A stretch of DNA of 64,000 nucleotides from Poecilobothrus nobilitatus (taxonomy: Eukaryota; Arthropoda; Insecta; Diptera; Dolichopodidae), in NCBI GenBank assembly GCA_947095535.1, contig OX352773.1:262035590-262099589 (forward strand), read 5' to 3'. The stretch's first letter is position 1. Each line of letters opens with the position of its first letter. Under the pieces are notes generated by a model. The model was not told where the DNA came from. It made no database searches and saw only the letters and a program-made list of their open reading frames with translations. The translations under genes and the position numbers were made by a program. Positions 1 through 14,400 of this stretch are shown piece by piece.

Positions 1-430
1 AATAAAAGAATACAATAAAATTATTTAAAATAATTTAAAAAACTTTTTAATGTTTAAGTTGACGGGTTTTCATTTAAAATGTGTGGAGTGGAAACCTCGC
101 TCAAATCATCTCCAAATAAAAAAATAATAATAGTATTTAGTCTATATCTTCAACTGGAAAAGGGTCTATAAAATATATCAATTAGCATAGGTATTGCGAA
201 AATAAGTAAGTCTAATATATAGTTATTTTCAACCAATATAAGAATGGAGAATTATTAATAGGGGAAGTTTTAATGCTTCTGAAACCCACAATTTTATAAA
301 CAAAACGAAGTCTTTGAAAATGAAAATATTAAAAAGTCTGATGACATCAAATTTTCAGATATGCGAAAATAAATGGAAAACAATCATGGGATAACCATAT
401 CTTTTCGGTCGCTATAAATATCCCGTGAAA

Positions 431-556
431 TTGGGTCGAATAATAAAAAACTGAGCATGAATTCAAATCTCACTCTTAAAAATAAAATCTACACCTGAAC
501 TTTTATTTGAAATAGTGAGATTTGAGTTCAAGCTCAGTTTTATTCATTCGACCCAT
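431..556. repeat. Long near-perfect inverted repeat (hairpin or MITE-like)
   Basis: The left arm 431-477 (starting ttgggtcgaataata) is the near-complement of the right arm 513-556 (ending attcattcgaccca), with about 40 of 45 positions matching and a loop of about 35 bases. Such a structure fits a miniature inverted-repeat element or a foldback relic. I could not identify a target-site duplication. Confidence 0.7.
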
Positions 557-1223
557 TATTAGGATTTTTAAGCAGAAGTGAAAAATATTTTATTATATCC
601 GTTATTCTCCTAATACGTCCTAATACGTTTTGGAACTCCAACAACATTTTCTGTGATTTGCTCATCAGTAATGATTTTGAATTTACAAAAAACTTAACGT
701 CTTTAAGTCCTCGCTGAAATGTAGCATATTTTTCATAAATTTTCTTGTGGGAAACACCTTCTACGAAATTAAAAGTATTATGCCAAAACTCCAACAAATT
801 CAACGTAAACCGTTCCAACAACTACTAGGAATCTCTATTTTACTATATTGATTCTATTTATCTTAGCTTCCTCACATATTTTATTATTTATTGATCACAG
901 CTCTTGCAAGATTATGTGTCTACAGGTATTGTTGCAACAGCCTCGTCTGCGGCTTACTTGTTGGTTCCATTCCAGTGCTTCCCTTTACATACAATATTTA
1001 TGGCTTTCGAATTGTGTGTCTTATGCAACTTCACTATTTTCTTTTACCACAGTCATTTACTAGTTCTATTTACATAAACTAGAACACCAACCAAAATCTT
1101 TCTTTAAATTAATTGAATTTTATAAATATCCCAAAATTAGTTAAAAAATGTTATAATTTTTGTTGTTTGGCATTCTTTTAGACTTCAGTGTCAGTTTAGG
1201 AAGCAGATTAAAGCAAAGCATTC

Positions 1224-1355
1224 AATGTGAAAAGATTTTTATTTTATTTATTATTTATAAGCAAACATTCAATGGTTCACATTTAAAATAAAATAATGAT
1301 AGAAGTTAAATGCTTTGTTTTAAATCAAAATTGCGAATAAAAATCTTTTCATATT
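1224..1355. repeat. 20-bp inverted repeat
   Basis: Arms 1224-1243 (aatgtgaaaagatttttatt) and 1336-1355 match as reverse complements at 19 of 20 positions, separated by about 92 bases. Nearby, gcaaagcatt at about 1213 and aatgctttg at about 1309 form a second inverted pair. Probably a decayed mobile-element terminus. Confidence 0.5.
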
Positions 1356-2295
1356 TTTTTATTAATTACTTCCTTTTCTATTTCAATTACTATATTGAAT
1401 TGTAGGAATAATTACGTACAGTGAATCTCTTTAATTAAACTTTTAATTTAAAAATATTAATTTTTAATTTAATATTTTTTTGATTAATGACAATCAGATC
1501 AGATTTAAAAAATGACAGTTCTGAAAAAAAAAAATTAAATTGAAAAAATAGTGATGTGAAATAATTTTTTTTTTTTCTTAAATTTGACTACAGTTGTTCC
1601 GCATATCTAATAGAATATTTTATTGATCTTATTGAAGGTCAAAACAAAAGACACAATGGCAACAATTTCAATATACATGTCAAGTTGATTTACCTTTCAT
1701 CATACTCAAGATCGTTTTTACCGCTATTGAAAAAAATAATTTCGTTTCTCAGACTTATCTTAAAATTATGTAAATAAATAAAAGTTTTTGATCCAAAACA
1801 CACGATGGAGAAGTTTTTCTTTTGTTTTTTTGTTATCACATTCTTTCATCTTTATTTTATATAGCCTTACTTTTTTTTTTTGACGAAAAATATCTTAAAA
1901 ATTCGAAGCATCTTTTTGTTATTCAACGGTTGGACAAATATTGATAAAACCCACATTGAATGTTAGAATGTATTTTTTTTTTTTTTTAATAAAAATTATA
2001 CAGATCATTGAATTTTTTATTATCCTTTAAAGGATGTCCATTAATTTAATGAATCCAATTTTATCTCATTATATTTAATTTAACATCTTTATTATATATT
2101 TTTTATTCTTTTTCTTTTTGAAATTTTTTTAAAAACTATATCACTTATTTTAATCTTTTACGTTTTTTATTTTCTGATCCTTTTTTTTTTTTTTTTGTAT
2201 TAAACTCACACCTTCCTTATAGAAAATGTGAAGCAATAACTTATATGTAATATTACAGTAAAATAAAAAAAAAAATTTTTTTTTTTTCTTTTCAG

Positions 2296-2431
2296 ACAGA
2301 ACAATTTACAGTTCTTTGGATTCTGTTCACAGTTATTGTACTAGGTAATACAGCTGTATTATTAACGTTATTTTTAAATAAGAATCGAAAATCAAGGATG
2401 AATTTTTTTATAAAACAATTGGCAATAGCTG
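2296..2431 (+). CDS. CCAPR: CCAPR exon with TM1 and first intracellular loop
   Basis: The acceptor ttttcag precedes ACA GAA CAA and the donor is GCT G|gtaagt. It encodes visible residues 1-45 and the first base of codon 46. TM1 ([17 protein letters not shown]) holds the GN pair of class A receptors. The exon opens in phase 0, so an upstream coding exon is required: there is no ATG before TM1 and the stretch before the acceptor is a poly-T tract. Confidence 0.9.
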
Positions 2432-5400
2432 GTAAGTTAAAAACTTTTATTTTAAAATACATAAATATTTTAACAAAATAATATTCTTCTGAAATCTTTT
2501 ATGAAAAAAAAAACATCACTTTAATTTAAAAACAAAACTGTGCTTTGAAGTCTGTATGCCCTACTTTTAAAATTTTAGATTACTTTTGATGGTTAATCAA
2601 ACTTGATTAACAACCTAATCTATATGAATCGTTTTATCGCTTTGTCAGTCAGTTCAATCGAGTTTTATTAATACCACATGTGCGAAGTCATGATTTAGCA
2701 TTTAATTATTGCCAATTTATTTTGTATCATCTCTTAAGTAAAAAATTAAAGTTTTTTTATTTTAGGAGTTTTCGTCCTTCAATACTACTGAACTCTTCAG
2801 AAGACTGGTATAGTGTTGAACTGCCTAGACAACTCTAATTTTAAATTTTCGATTAGTCCCTTACGCAAAAGACTAATCAAAATTTTTTTTTTCGTAAAAC
2901 ATTTTTTAATGAAATTTTGAAAATGAAAAAAATTTTAAAAATTGTGGTTTTATTTAACCACCAATTAATAGCTTATTACTTATTTTTAATATCCAGCCAA
3001 TGGTGTTGTGGTTAAGACACCAGTTTTTCATACGAAAGGTCTCGGATTCAAATCCCGGTTGGATCATATAGATTTTAAAAAAATAATATGGGTTTTTTTT
3101 TATAATATATAATTAGTATAATATAATTAAATTAAAAATAAGTATATGCACTATAAATTATAATTAACATCATGTAATATATAATAAAATAATAATAATA
3201 AAAGATAATTTTTGTATAAGATAATAGATGGCGTGGAAATAAATGAAACGTTTTAGTATAATAGATACAGCCGAGTAATCAACGTCTTACTGAAATCAAT
3301 GATTCACGAAACTCACGAAACACAGCCAAAAATAATTCAACGTTGATGGGAAATATTCGGAAACTAAACAATTATAATTATAACTGCTTTGTAAAATTCA
3401 AATATTTCATTATTTTTGTTAGTTTAATGTCAGACTGCCTTAGTTTAATGTCAGTCAGTATTGATGTCAGACAATATCTCAGATTCTTAACAATTTAAAT
3501 TTGAACTATTAAAGACTTTATAAACGTTAATTCACATTTTTCTTTTATAACTTCTTCTTCTTTACATGATTTAAAATAATTTCGGCGCAGTTTCGAACCA
3601 TACCAACTTATAAGTTTTTTTTTTTGAATTAACCATAAAATTGAAAAAGAATTTTTTACCTTAGAAAATGACTTAAACTTAAGGGTTAAATTATCTGTTC
3701 ACATTTTGTTAAATATTAATAATGAAAATGGAAAAATTATCCGTCTTCAAATTTTTTTTTTTTTATTTTGCAACATGTTTAATTTTTATAACCTTGAAAA
3801 TTCTCAATATAGAAATGGCATATAATTTTTAGTAATTAAAAGAGAAATTAAAAAATAAAGGGTTTACAATTCATTTCAAGGTAAAAAAAATCTTCTTTCT
3901 GTTTTTTGTTTTGTAACAGAATTTTTTTTTTTTTCTTTTGTTTTTTGTCAGATGGTTATTTTCTTTTTAAACAAAAGTTAATATAAAATATTAAATTCTA
4001 AAATAAAAATAAGCGTAGGAAGTATTTAATGATTACCTATTTTACTTGTTATCATTGCAATAATAAAGTATCCATAAGATATGAATATAATATATGATAT
4101 GTAAAATACATTGGTGTTCTAACAGCTAAATAAAGAGGTATGGTGGATCAGTGTATTTCAGATTTTCAGCGTCCCAAGTCGTCCAGCAAACAACCACTTT
4201 GTAAAATGTTTAGGATTTGCTCGTTTTACAAAATTTATTTAAAAACTGCTTCTACAAGTATCGCTTTAATAAAGAAAGTCAATTGAATTCGATTTATTTC
4301 CCCAATATCTTCTAATACATATTTTTTAATAACACTTACAATTAAAATTACAAACAATAAGTTTACTCTATTGATATTTTCTGTCATCAATCAACCAAAC
4401 TCAAACCTTAGGGACTTATTCAAAAGCCAAAACATATACAAAAAGTCCTTAAAGGTTCATACAACTTTTGAGGACATTTTACATTTTTGGTGTTGGAGAC
4501 TTTTTTCGCAGAGGCGATTTGAATGCTCTCAATTATGCATTTAACATTTTTTTAAAGCATTGCTGTATTTGTACAACTATTTATTTATATGTTCTTGATA
4601 CTCATGTTCTATGTATCAACACGATAATATTGATTCTAGAAAACCTAAGCTTAATGGAGAAAGAGAAAAGGGAAATAAAAGTGAAAAAGAATAGGAAAAA
4701 GAAAAGCATGTTATGATTTTAAATTGTGTAAGTCAGATTTAGACACATGAAATTTGACAATTTTTTTTAATGTGAAATATTACTAAATTTAATCTAACCT
4801 AACGACACTAAAATCAATTTGAGAATAGAAAATGAATTTTGAAGAAAAGGAGAAAATGAAGAAAACAAATTTTAAAATGCTTTAAAGGGGCCTTAGTGAC
4901 CTAGTGGATAAGAGCGCATAAAATACGCTGTAAACATCGGGGGAGTGTGTACAGCCAAGCCTGAAAAGGAAAGGCTGTGTAATTTCCTTGTTACATTAAA
5001 TGGCTATTCATATTTCCTTGTTAATATTCTGTTTGATTTTGAAATATTGTAGTAATGATTCATTTACAAAAACTTTAAAATGATTAGAAGACAATATGCT
5101 AAAATTTTTCATAATAATTAAAGCGGAAATTTTTTTTTATTAAAAAAAATTAACAATTAAAATTCCCTTGAGGGGGCCTCGGTGGCCTAGTGGGTAAGAG
5201 CGTAAAAAATACGCTGTAAACACCGAGGGAGTGTGGGTTCAAATCCCATACATGTCATAAGAGTTATTCTCCCTACACATTTATGTGGCAGAGAAATGCA
5301 TTACAAAAAAAAAAAAAAAAATTCCATTGACTTTTAATTGATATAAAAAATCCTTCCCCAGTAAAATAGAAAAATTTCTACCTATTTAATTATGATTCAT

Positions 5401-8400
5401 TTTATAAAAAACGTCAATAATTAATTTGCCGATTCATATGTAAAAAAATTAAATGGGAACAAGAGCTTCAAGAGTATCCGAATAATTTTTAATAGTAGTC
5501 AAAAACAAAAGGAACAATAATTTAGGAAATTTTACAAAATTGATATATTGTGGAATTTTATCCTTGATAAAATTTATTAGAGCATAAAATTTATATTTAA
5601 AGTTTACAATAATTGGTTTTATTTTTGTTTTTTTTTGTACACAGTATGACGATTTTAAGCAAAATTGCAATATTTTCAATTACTAACAAAATTAAACCTT
5701 TTATCAGAATTTATTTAAAAATTTTCGATTAATATGTAAAACTAAAGGTGTTTAAAGGGGTACCTTTCCCAAAATGACAAAAAAAGCATATAACATATTA
5801 TGTAAAGATATAATATTGGAGCGTTAATTTCTTTACGACAAATTTTAAACAAATGCGTAAAATTTTTCTTAGATAACTTATGCTAACTCTCAAAGATCTT
5901 CCTTCCCCAAAAATAAACAGTATACAAGTTTTATAATCAGTCGAACGAGTGAACAAACGGATGAACGGAGTGAGTCTCATACAAATAAGCAAATTTTTTA
6001 AAAATTGTTTGTGAAATGTACTTAAACAGGTTTTAGAACTTGTGATTTCCAAAGCAATATACTCATATACTTATATTAAATTTTTTTTTATAAAAATTGT
6101 ATATTAAATTTTAAGAAAATACTATTTAGTGTAGTAATGGATGTAGTTTTAGTTTATAGTAATTAAACAGCTTTAAGTGTGTATCAACTACTGTTTCTTT
6201 CTACATGGTGGAAATCTTCAAAAGATACAATTTACTCCATAGTATAATTCATTCCAGATTTTTACCTAGTAAACCACACCCGTCCTCAATTAAAACTAGT
6301 CAAACTGACTAACCATTCATTTTTCTTCTTAGTATAGGTTTTATGTACTTTTCCGAAGCAAAACTATACTTTGTGCTATGTCTAAAGGTATCTTTCTTTT
6401 AAGTCTTTCTTTAATAATTCGATTTTCTATAAGTAGAGTAGCTTCAACATTTATATGTCGTTCTGGACAAGCTTTATGTTTTATGGCATTTATCTTTATT
6501 TCATCTATAATTTTGGGGATACCTAATTCTCGATTAATGTAACTATTACGGACATACCACGAGGTCACCTTTATTTTGGAAAGTTTGTATTTTTGTAATA
6601 TGCGTTTGTTTGGCACAATCCCAAAGTTGAATGCCATAGAGCCAAATAGGTTTAATTTCTTGATTGTAAATTAACACTTTATTATATATTGATAAATTAG
6701 ACTTACCAGGAATCAGTAATTTTCTCTTTAGGAGTCAGTAATACATTTTAGCTAACCACCATTTTTTTTAAGACATCTATTTATTCTGTAAATCTAAATG
6801 AGTTATTTCGAATCATGTGAAAATTTTGTAAAGATCCTAACTGAAGGACGAATATCGTAATAATTTTTCATTTTTTGTACATGGTAATGTAAAATAAAAA
6901 CAAAAAGGTAAAGTTTAATTATTTTCTAACCAAAAAAAAAAAAAAAATAGTTTTATAGTGGCTTTATCAAAGATAGGGTAAAGACCACAGTAACAAACCA
7001 TACATGTATAAATTTTGTTATTTAAAATATTTTTTAAATTTTACAACAATTTATCTCTGTTATATACAATACGAATATTGTACGAAAAATTTAATTATGG
7101 TTCATATCTAGTTTTAAAACTTTAATAAAAAACTAAAATTGTCAAATATAAATGGGAGTTGTGAACACATAAGGAAAAGATTATTTGATTTTATATTTTA
7201 CATAAAAGTACATAATAATACGGAAGATTTTTCATTGTTCGGAGAAAGTGGGATGTGATATTTAATGAGGAATCATGAATCATGAATCCGTAATTTAGTT
7301 TTGGGCAAAATGAAGCGTCCAGTAATTGAAAACCAAACTTTATGACAACAATAAAGTTGATGCCAGTTATGCTTTTCCCTTCTACCTTTTTTTATGCATT
7401 ATGTCAAATATATCTAAGGAATAATATTCAACAAATTGTCAGATGGACAAGAAATTGAGCAAAAGTTTATTTTTATATAAGAATAAACTTAAAAATGTAA
7501 AAAAGTTTTAAGATTAAAAATACTCCATATTTTTCTGTCTTTATTTCTCAGTTTGTATTTTCTTTTATTATTATAATTAGACAATTAAAAGTGATATATT
7601 TTTATCAACTTTACGACAATTTCATAGCAAAAAAAAAACTTTTACTGAATAATTTATTTGGCGCCATTTTAATGTACCTACAAAAGAAAAAAAAAAAATT
7701 GTATAATTAAAAAGAAAGTTTCTGAAAAAAGGTAAAACAAAATAATTTCATATTTTGTAAACAAAATAGTTGACACATTTATTTAAATAGAAAACTTTCC
7801 TTTTAACAATTAACTTTGAATAGATCTCATAATTATGAAACTTTTGAAAACTTTTACATAATTTTAATACACTTATTTTCTTTATATTTGAAGATTTCGA
7901 ATTGAATTCAAAAAGTTGTAATAGTAATAATAATGGAATTATCTTCAACTGAAATATTTTATTTTAATATTCGTAATTGAATTAAAAGTAAATACAAAAA
8001 ACACTCTAGAAAAAAAAAAAATTAAGAATAAATTAGAACCTGTTAATCTAATAGAAAACATTTCAAAATAATAAAATAAACTAGGAAGCTATGTCTACAT
8101 GCTACAAATACTCTATTATTTGCTACAAATGCTACAAATACTCTAAGATAACCAGTATTAGATGCGAAATGGATAAGACATTTAGCTGGAATCCGCAAGG
8201 AGAATACTCAGCAAAAGGTAGGCTCAAAATAACATGAAAATATTCTATACTAGAAGAATTAACCATATAATAGAATTGAGAAGAAGAGAAGAGAAGAAAC
8301 AGAATTATACTGGAATACAATTGTAGGTAAATTAAATAACAGAGAAGAATGGAAACTCAAGTGGAAACCTTATATATTTCCTAGTGTAGTAACAGAAAAA

Positions 8401-11400
8401 AAAAAGTTTTCCTGATCTACAATTATTAGATTCCAAGTATTATGCAATGAATAAACGAATTTAATAATAACTCAGTTTAGTTGTCATATAAAATAGATTT
8501 AATAGATTTGTTACACTTTTTAGAGCTATTATAAAAGCTAAATAAAACCAAATTCAATTCAAGTATATAGAATTAGTATAAGAATTTATGTATTATGTTT
8601 ATGTATAAACAATTTAATGAAGCTTTGTTTAATCCTCTTGTTATGACTAAGAGACAGTGTTGTTAAAAGAGACAGTGTTGTTCTTATGACTAAGAGACAG
8701 TGTTGTCGGAAAATAATTGAATAAAAATTCAAAGTCTAAAATATTTAAAATAGAACAATTAATTTAATTCGACTTAATTACAGCCTATTATGACAATGCA
8801 AATTTTATTTATTTTAATTTTATTTTCTTTTGATTTCTTAAATCCAACATAATTAATTTCTCTCGTAATGGAGCACTGTATACATGGACAACAAATTTAC
8901 TTTATTTTGATAGAGCCAATCAATAGTATTACCATACCATAATAAATTGTTTAACCGTTATTTCAAATTTATTAATTTAAGCCCTCCGATTACGTTTTAC
9001 CCAAAAGACGTACCCAAAAGACGTACCAAAATGACGTTTTGGAATGGCAATCAATTATTAATGTATATAAAAATAAATTAAATCGATTACTCTCGATATG
9101 CCAGAAATACGGCTAATATAGTTAACTTAATAAAGTTAAGTCAATTTATATTTTAACGTATCAAGGATGCTTTGAAATATCATATTTGTTTGTTTACAAA
9201 TAAAACAAATTGGATTTTCAGTTTGTGGCAGACATTTTGTTTATTAGGAAATATAACGGAGATAATTTATTTTATTTCTACGTTCTAAATGTCTACGTCT
9301 ATATTAATTAAATGTAATCACAAAAAATTTTAAATACGCCATGTTCACGGTTTTGACATTTCAAAACATCGAAAGCACATTATTCATATCGAGCATAGAC
9401 AAAATTCTTTAGTTTTCTATTGCTTATCCTTTATAATTTAGTTCATAATATTTATTTAGTTTCTTTATCTTCTATTAAACCAAGTTTCTTGAAAAGAGTG
9501 CCTTCTTTGTTAAGGCTTAAGTTTGAGTGACTTATTTATTAAGCTAAGTTTTTTGAAAAGAGTGGCTTTTTATAAAACAATATTGTAACTTTAAGACTTT
9601 AGAAAAAAAACTTATCACCTACTTCTAGTGAATTTCAGTCTATCATAAATTTCACCCTACTAAAAATTATTAATTTCTTAAATGAAATATGGCTATTAAA
9701 CAAATTTAAATACCAAAAATTAAAAATGAATCTTTTATTTTCTAAAAACAAATCTTTCCCCAGATGTTATATCTTTTATAGAAAAAAAAAAATCCTTTCC
9801 TATTGTTTTTTTTTTGAATTGTAAACATTTTTAATATTCTACGAAAGGAAAACAAAAAAAAAACGGAAATAACTTTTAAATTACTCAAGCTAATAAAAAG
9901 GATATTCACTTCACTCATTCTTTCAATTATTGCGCAATTGAGTAATATAAATTTTTTGTAATAGAATAAATAAAACATTGTAAAATTTTTTAATTCTTGG
10001 ATATTCTTTATTCTCTCGGATGTAGGTAAAAAAAAAAAAAAAAAATCTTGTTAGTAAAAATGAAATTATAGTAGCAAAATTAGATTTTTTTTTTACTTTT
10101 TAAATATACGCGCCCTTTAAAGTAATTAGAAAGGGTTCAATAAACTTATCATAATTTTTTGCGATACGCAGAATAAAATTTTGAAAATTTATTAAACATT
10201 AAGGATTTACACTGATTCGGAACAGTCTCCAAAAAATTTAAAAGGTTTATTGAACCTAAACAAGGGATTATTAGCATATTTTCTATATGAAAATAAAAGC
10301 AACCACCAAGTGCAAGTATTTTATAAACAAAAAAAAAAACAAAAATTTAAAAATAACAAACAAAATAATAAAATTTTTACTATATATATATATATATATA
10401 TATAGTAAATACATATGTATAATTGAAAATAGAATAAAATTTCCTATTATTCAGTTCCTTAATGGAAATATAATTAGAATCCTTCAAAATGTTATTTTCG
10501 CCTTTGTCTTTTTTTTTTGTTTTATTTTGACATTTTAAATTTAAATATTTTCTTTTTGTTGCTTGTTTTTGCATTTTTTTTTTTTTTTAACTAAAACAAA
10601 AATATTTAAATTTATAATGGAAAAGTTTTGTCAACATTTAAAAAAGAAAAAGTTACAACTCTGTTCACACACACATTTTCAATTAAAGTTTTCATTTTTC
10701 TATTTTTCTTGAGAAATTGCTATTGAAATGAAAACTAATAAAAAAAAAAAAAAAACAATTCTTAAACAAAATTGCATCAATTGTATCTCGAAATTAATTA
10801 GGCTGTTAGTTTATGTGTTGGGACAGCGAATAAATTTATTACTGAAAAATTTTACAATATAAAGAATTGCTACATTTGCTATATATGTTTTGTTTTTTTT
10901 TTTTCTGCGAGATCTGGTGGAAATCATCGCAAGACACTATATAGAGGAGTAGAACGAGCACGTGCTCTCTATTTTGAATGGTAAACCCATTAAACGCCAT
11001 CTCCCCCTGTTTTGACAAAACAATAGACTGTATATGTCCTTTTGCTTTAGTATTCATCTACTTCCTAGTCAAGTTTAGGGAATGAAAATTGAATTAAAAT
11101 TGACAGGCATATTGTGAACAAATTTAATAATGTTCATCGTAAAAATGTTTAATGTAATATGTTTATTTATAAGGAATAGAGTCTTGAAATTGATTACCTT
11201 GAAATACAATATACAAATAAAGTACTTTTCATAAAATTCATCATTAAAATTATTATTATATAGTTACCATGAAAATTGCTTCAAACATTTTCTTCTTCCC
11301 CTATAACAGTTATCATATTTCCGACATGTTTCGGAACACCATGTATTTTAGAATATATAATATACTCGTATATATACATATTATGCTTCTGCATACAATT

Positions 11401-14400
11401 GTACTCTTATTCAATTAATAAATTCGTTACAATATTTTGAATTAATCTCTTTTTTTTCCTTAGCAATCGCTGAAAGTCGCAAAGCAAAAAAAAATAAAAT
11501 AAAATTTGTCCTTTTTCATAGGTTCAATTAAAAATATCACTTTAAATAAGCATTTGTCTACGACGATATAATACGCACTGTTTTTAACTCTTCTTCAACT
11601 AAATGTAAAATTTTTTGTTTTTTTTTTATATAATTTTACAATTTTTACATCCATCATCTGCTCCACCAACATGTTCTTTTTCCATTTATAATTTAAAAAT
11701 TTTTTTTAGAAAAAGAATTTGTAAAACAATGACCTTGTTTTAGAGGACATGACGTAATAAAATTGAAACTCGTGGATTTTAAAATTTTTTATTTTGTTGA
11801 CAATTCAAAATTGAGAACATTGAACTTGTTTTACATTTTATTTGTAAAAATTATATCCGGATGTGGCAAGAAAATTAAATCCATAAAAAGTTCTTAAATT
11901 ATCCTTAAATTATTTTATATTTTTGTTTTTCAAATAGTGTGGTAATAAAAGTGATAGTGAGATTATCATTAAATGAAAAAAAAAAACAGAAAATTTTTGG
12001 TGGTTAAAAAAAATCGTAATCAATCATAAAATAAATTGTTTTATAATATTGTTTTTGTTGAAAAGAATTTTCCGGAAAATGTCATTAACCTTGTAAAAAA
12101 TTTTTTTTATAAAATTTAAGTTATAATCAAGTTTATTTTCAAATTAATCATCCATTCGTGAGTTAAATAAGACGTTAGAAGGAGTGTTTCATTACAAGTA
12201 GTTCACCAATAGACTTAAAAAAGTATTAAATTTTTTGAAGCTGTTTCAGAAGATGTTCAACTTTTCGTTAGAGGCAACTTAAAAGACGAGTAGAATTACA
12301 GATCTCGAAACAAAATACTGAATTTCAATTTTGGCTTTGGCTAAATAAAATATAAGAGTTTGTAATTATTTAATTCTTTGAATAATGTTTATTGATCGTA
12401 ATTTTTAATAAAAAACAAAAATACCAGAATGCTATTATGAAGTTTTTCCAAACCCAGTGCAATTATGAAATTTTAAATTATTTTCGGCGGATATTATCAT
12501 TTTAAATATTCTTCAAAACCTTGCTGCTCTATTTTTATTAAAATTTTAGTGTTTATACATACATACATGGTGAACGCATAATTTTAAAATGGCTCTTAAT
12601 AATGGCTTAATGGCTCTAAATACTAGTTAGCACATTTCCAAAAAAATTTTGAAAAAATGTGCCTATTAGTTTCACTCTGTCCGTCCGTTCGTCTGTTTAT
12701 AAAACTTCTACACCGTTAAAGATAGAGAGAAAAAAATTTTAACCATGGGTAAGTCTCATAAAAAAATTAATTTTGTGGAGCAACTTTTTCATGTAGCCCC
12801 ATCGATGAGGGAATTACAGCCCCATTACAGCAAACTTTGAAAAAGCCCTATTTTTAAACGCGTATATTTCATGTTCCACTTAGCATTTTTTCAATCTGAA
12901 AACGCCATTCGACAGTAATTTTATTTACATATTGGTTTTAAATTTAGTATTTAAATTTACCGCTATGTGAAAACCAAATTTTGCATTATTTTTCTACCTC
13001 CATAACTTCATAGTATAAGTTTCGCAGAAAATTTTTTTGTAGCACCCCCTCTTTAGGAATTATTACTCCTCAAAAATTTGCTATTTTCAGACACTTGTAA
13101 CTGTAAAGCACCTGTAAAAATTTTTCTTCGGCAAGACATGAAAATTAAAGGTTCAGTAATCTATTTTTAGGTGTGATAACGGTTTTTCTTAGTTATATAG
13201 GGTTCCGGACTTACAGCCCCTCAAAATTCCAGAAAAGTCCTATTTTCACGTTTTTTCTTATTTACATGAAATTTTAAAATTTTTGTGGAAGTCACAATTT
13301 CTAAACAGTTTGTATTGTCTTTTGGAAATGTGCGCTTTTAAAAATCTTTGGTTTACATTCTACCTTGTTTTTTCTTTTTTTTTTCTGCGAAATAACAAAA
13401 ATTATGCCATTTTGTATTAAGTTTTTGTTTTTTTACTCTAAAGGTATGAAAGAAGAACCCTCCCCCTTTGTAACCAAAATAATGACTATTTTGATAATAT
13501 CAGGGACTTTACAGTTTACATCTAATTAATTTACACAAAATTCATATGAAAAAAAATAATTAATTCAAATAATATAGTTAAATTGTTGAATTAATTGAAT
13601 GTGAAGGGAACATTAGACCCAGAATCGATATTTCACTAGAACGTCAAAATATGAATAATAAATAACTTACTGGATACACTATGATGCCCTTTTATAGGTG
13701 TGAAAAGAAACAAAAAAACAAAAATAAATTTAAAAACTAAATAATTAATATTAACACATAATTTTACTTTGTAGCTTATATTCCACAGATTAATTTGTAA
13801 TTAAATATTACTGTATTAATTTGTAACAGTATTCTTACTTCAATAATAGTTTTCGCATGCAACAAATTTAATAAAGTCTCTTTGTTTCCTTCATTTATCA
13901 CTATTCCTATCTATAGGCAATTAAGTGAACAAAAGTATTGAGTTAAATTATAAAAACATACTTTATTATATAGGTTTGTCACCTGTATTAAAGTAATAAA
14001 GAGCAATTTTCCAATTGAAAAAAAAAAATTAACACAAAAATCAACTGCTTTTTTCTAACTTTTGAAAATCCATAAATCCATACTATAAGTATAAAAATTT
14101 AATATTATTTTTATATATTTTCAATATTTTTTTTTTAAATTTATATCCTATAACAAAAACTGATTTTCTTTACAGATTTATGTGTAGGATTATTAAATGT
14201 ATTAACGGATATAATATGGCGTATAACAATAACATGGAGAGCCGGTAATGCAGCTTGTAAAATAATACGATTTTCAGAATGTTGTATAACATATGCTTCA
14301 ACATATGTTCTAGTCGCTTTAAGTATAGATCGTTATGATGCAATTACACATCCAATGAACTTTTCAGGATCATGTAAATATTTTGAATTATTTTATTATA

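Larger units (their letters stand above)
1..2295. other. AT-rich region before the first recognised CCAPR exon
   Basis: No exon for the receptor N-terminus was recognised here. It holds a long inverted repeat (431-556), a second one (1224-1355), many poly-T and poly-A runs, and a slightly less AT-rich stretch at 880-1080 with short open frames that resemble no protein I know. It may be the last part of a 5' intron. Confidence 0.5.
2432..14175 (+). other. CCAPR intron 1 (11.7 kb)
   Basis: The intron runs gtaagt to tttacag and has no recognisable host exon. It contains a tRNA-like repeat (2994-3068), two SINE copies (4885-5321), a LINE relic (6347-6700), a short tandem repeat (8640-8707), a TA microsatellite (10380-10404), a short dispersed motif (10914-11003) and a 0.75-kb dispersed repeat (12627-13385). 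The rest is AT-rich sequence in which I see nothing. Confidence 0.8.

Noticed and set aside
848..1063. Possible N-terminal CCAPR exon
   Set aside because: The peptide does not look like a receptor N-terminus, no suitable donor in phase 0 is evident, and the stretch may be a repeat remnant.
2994..3068. Functional tRNA gene
   Set aside because: A- and B-box-like blocks exist, but the anticodon stem and one T-stem pair are broken and a diverged copy sits at 35262-35325, so it is a repeat or pseudogene.
4468..4716. 82-codon plus-strand frame
   Set aside because: No domain, no splice partners, and the Lys-rich end reflects an A-rich tract.
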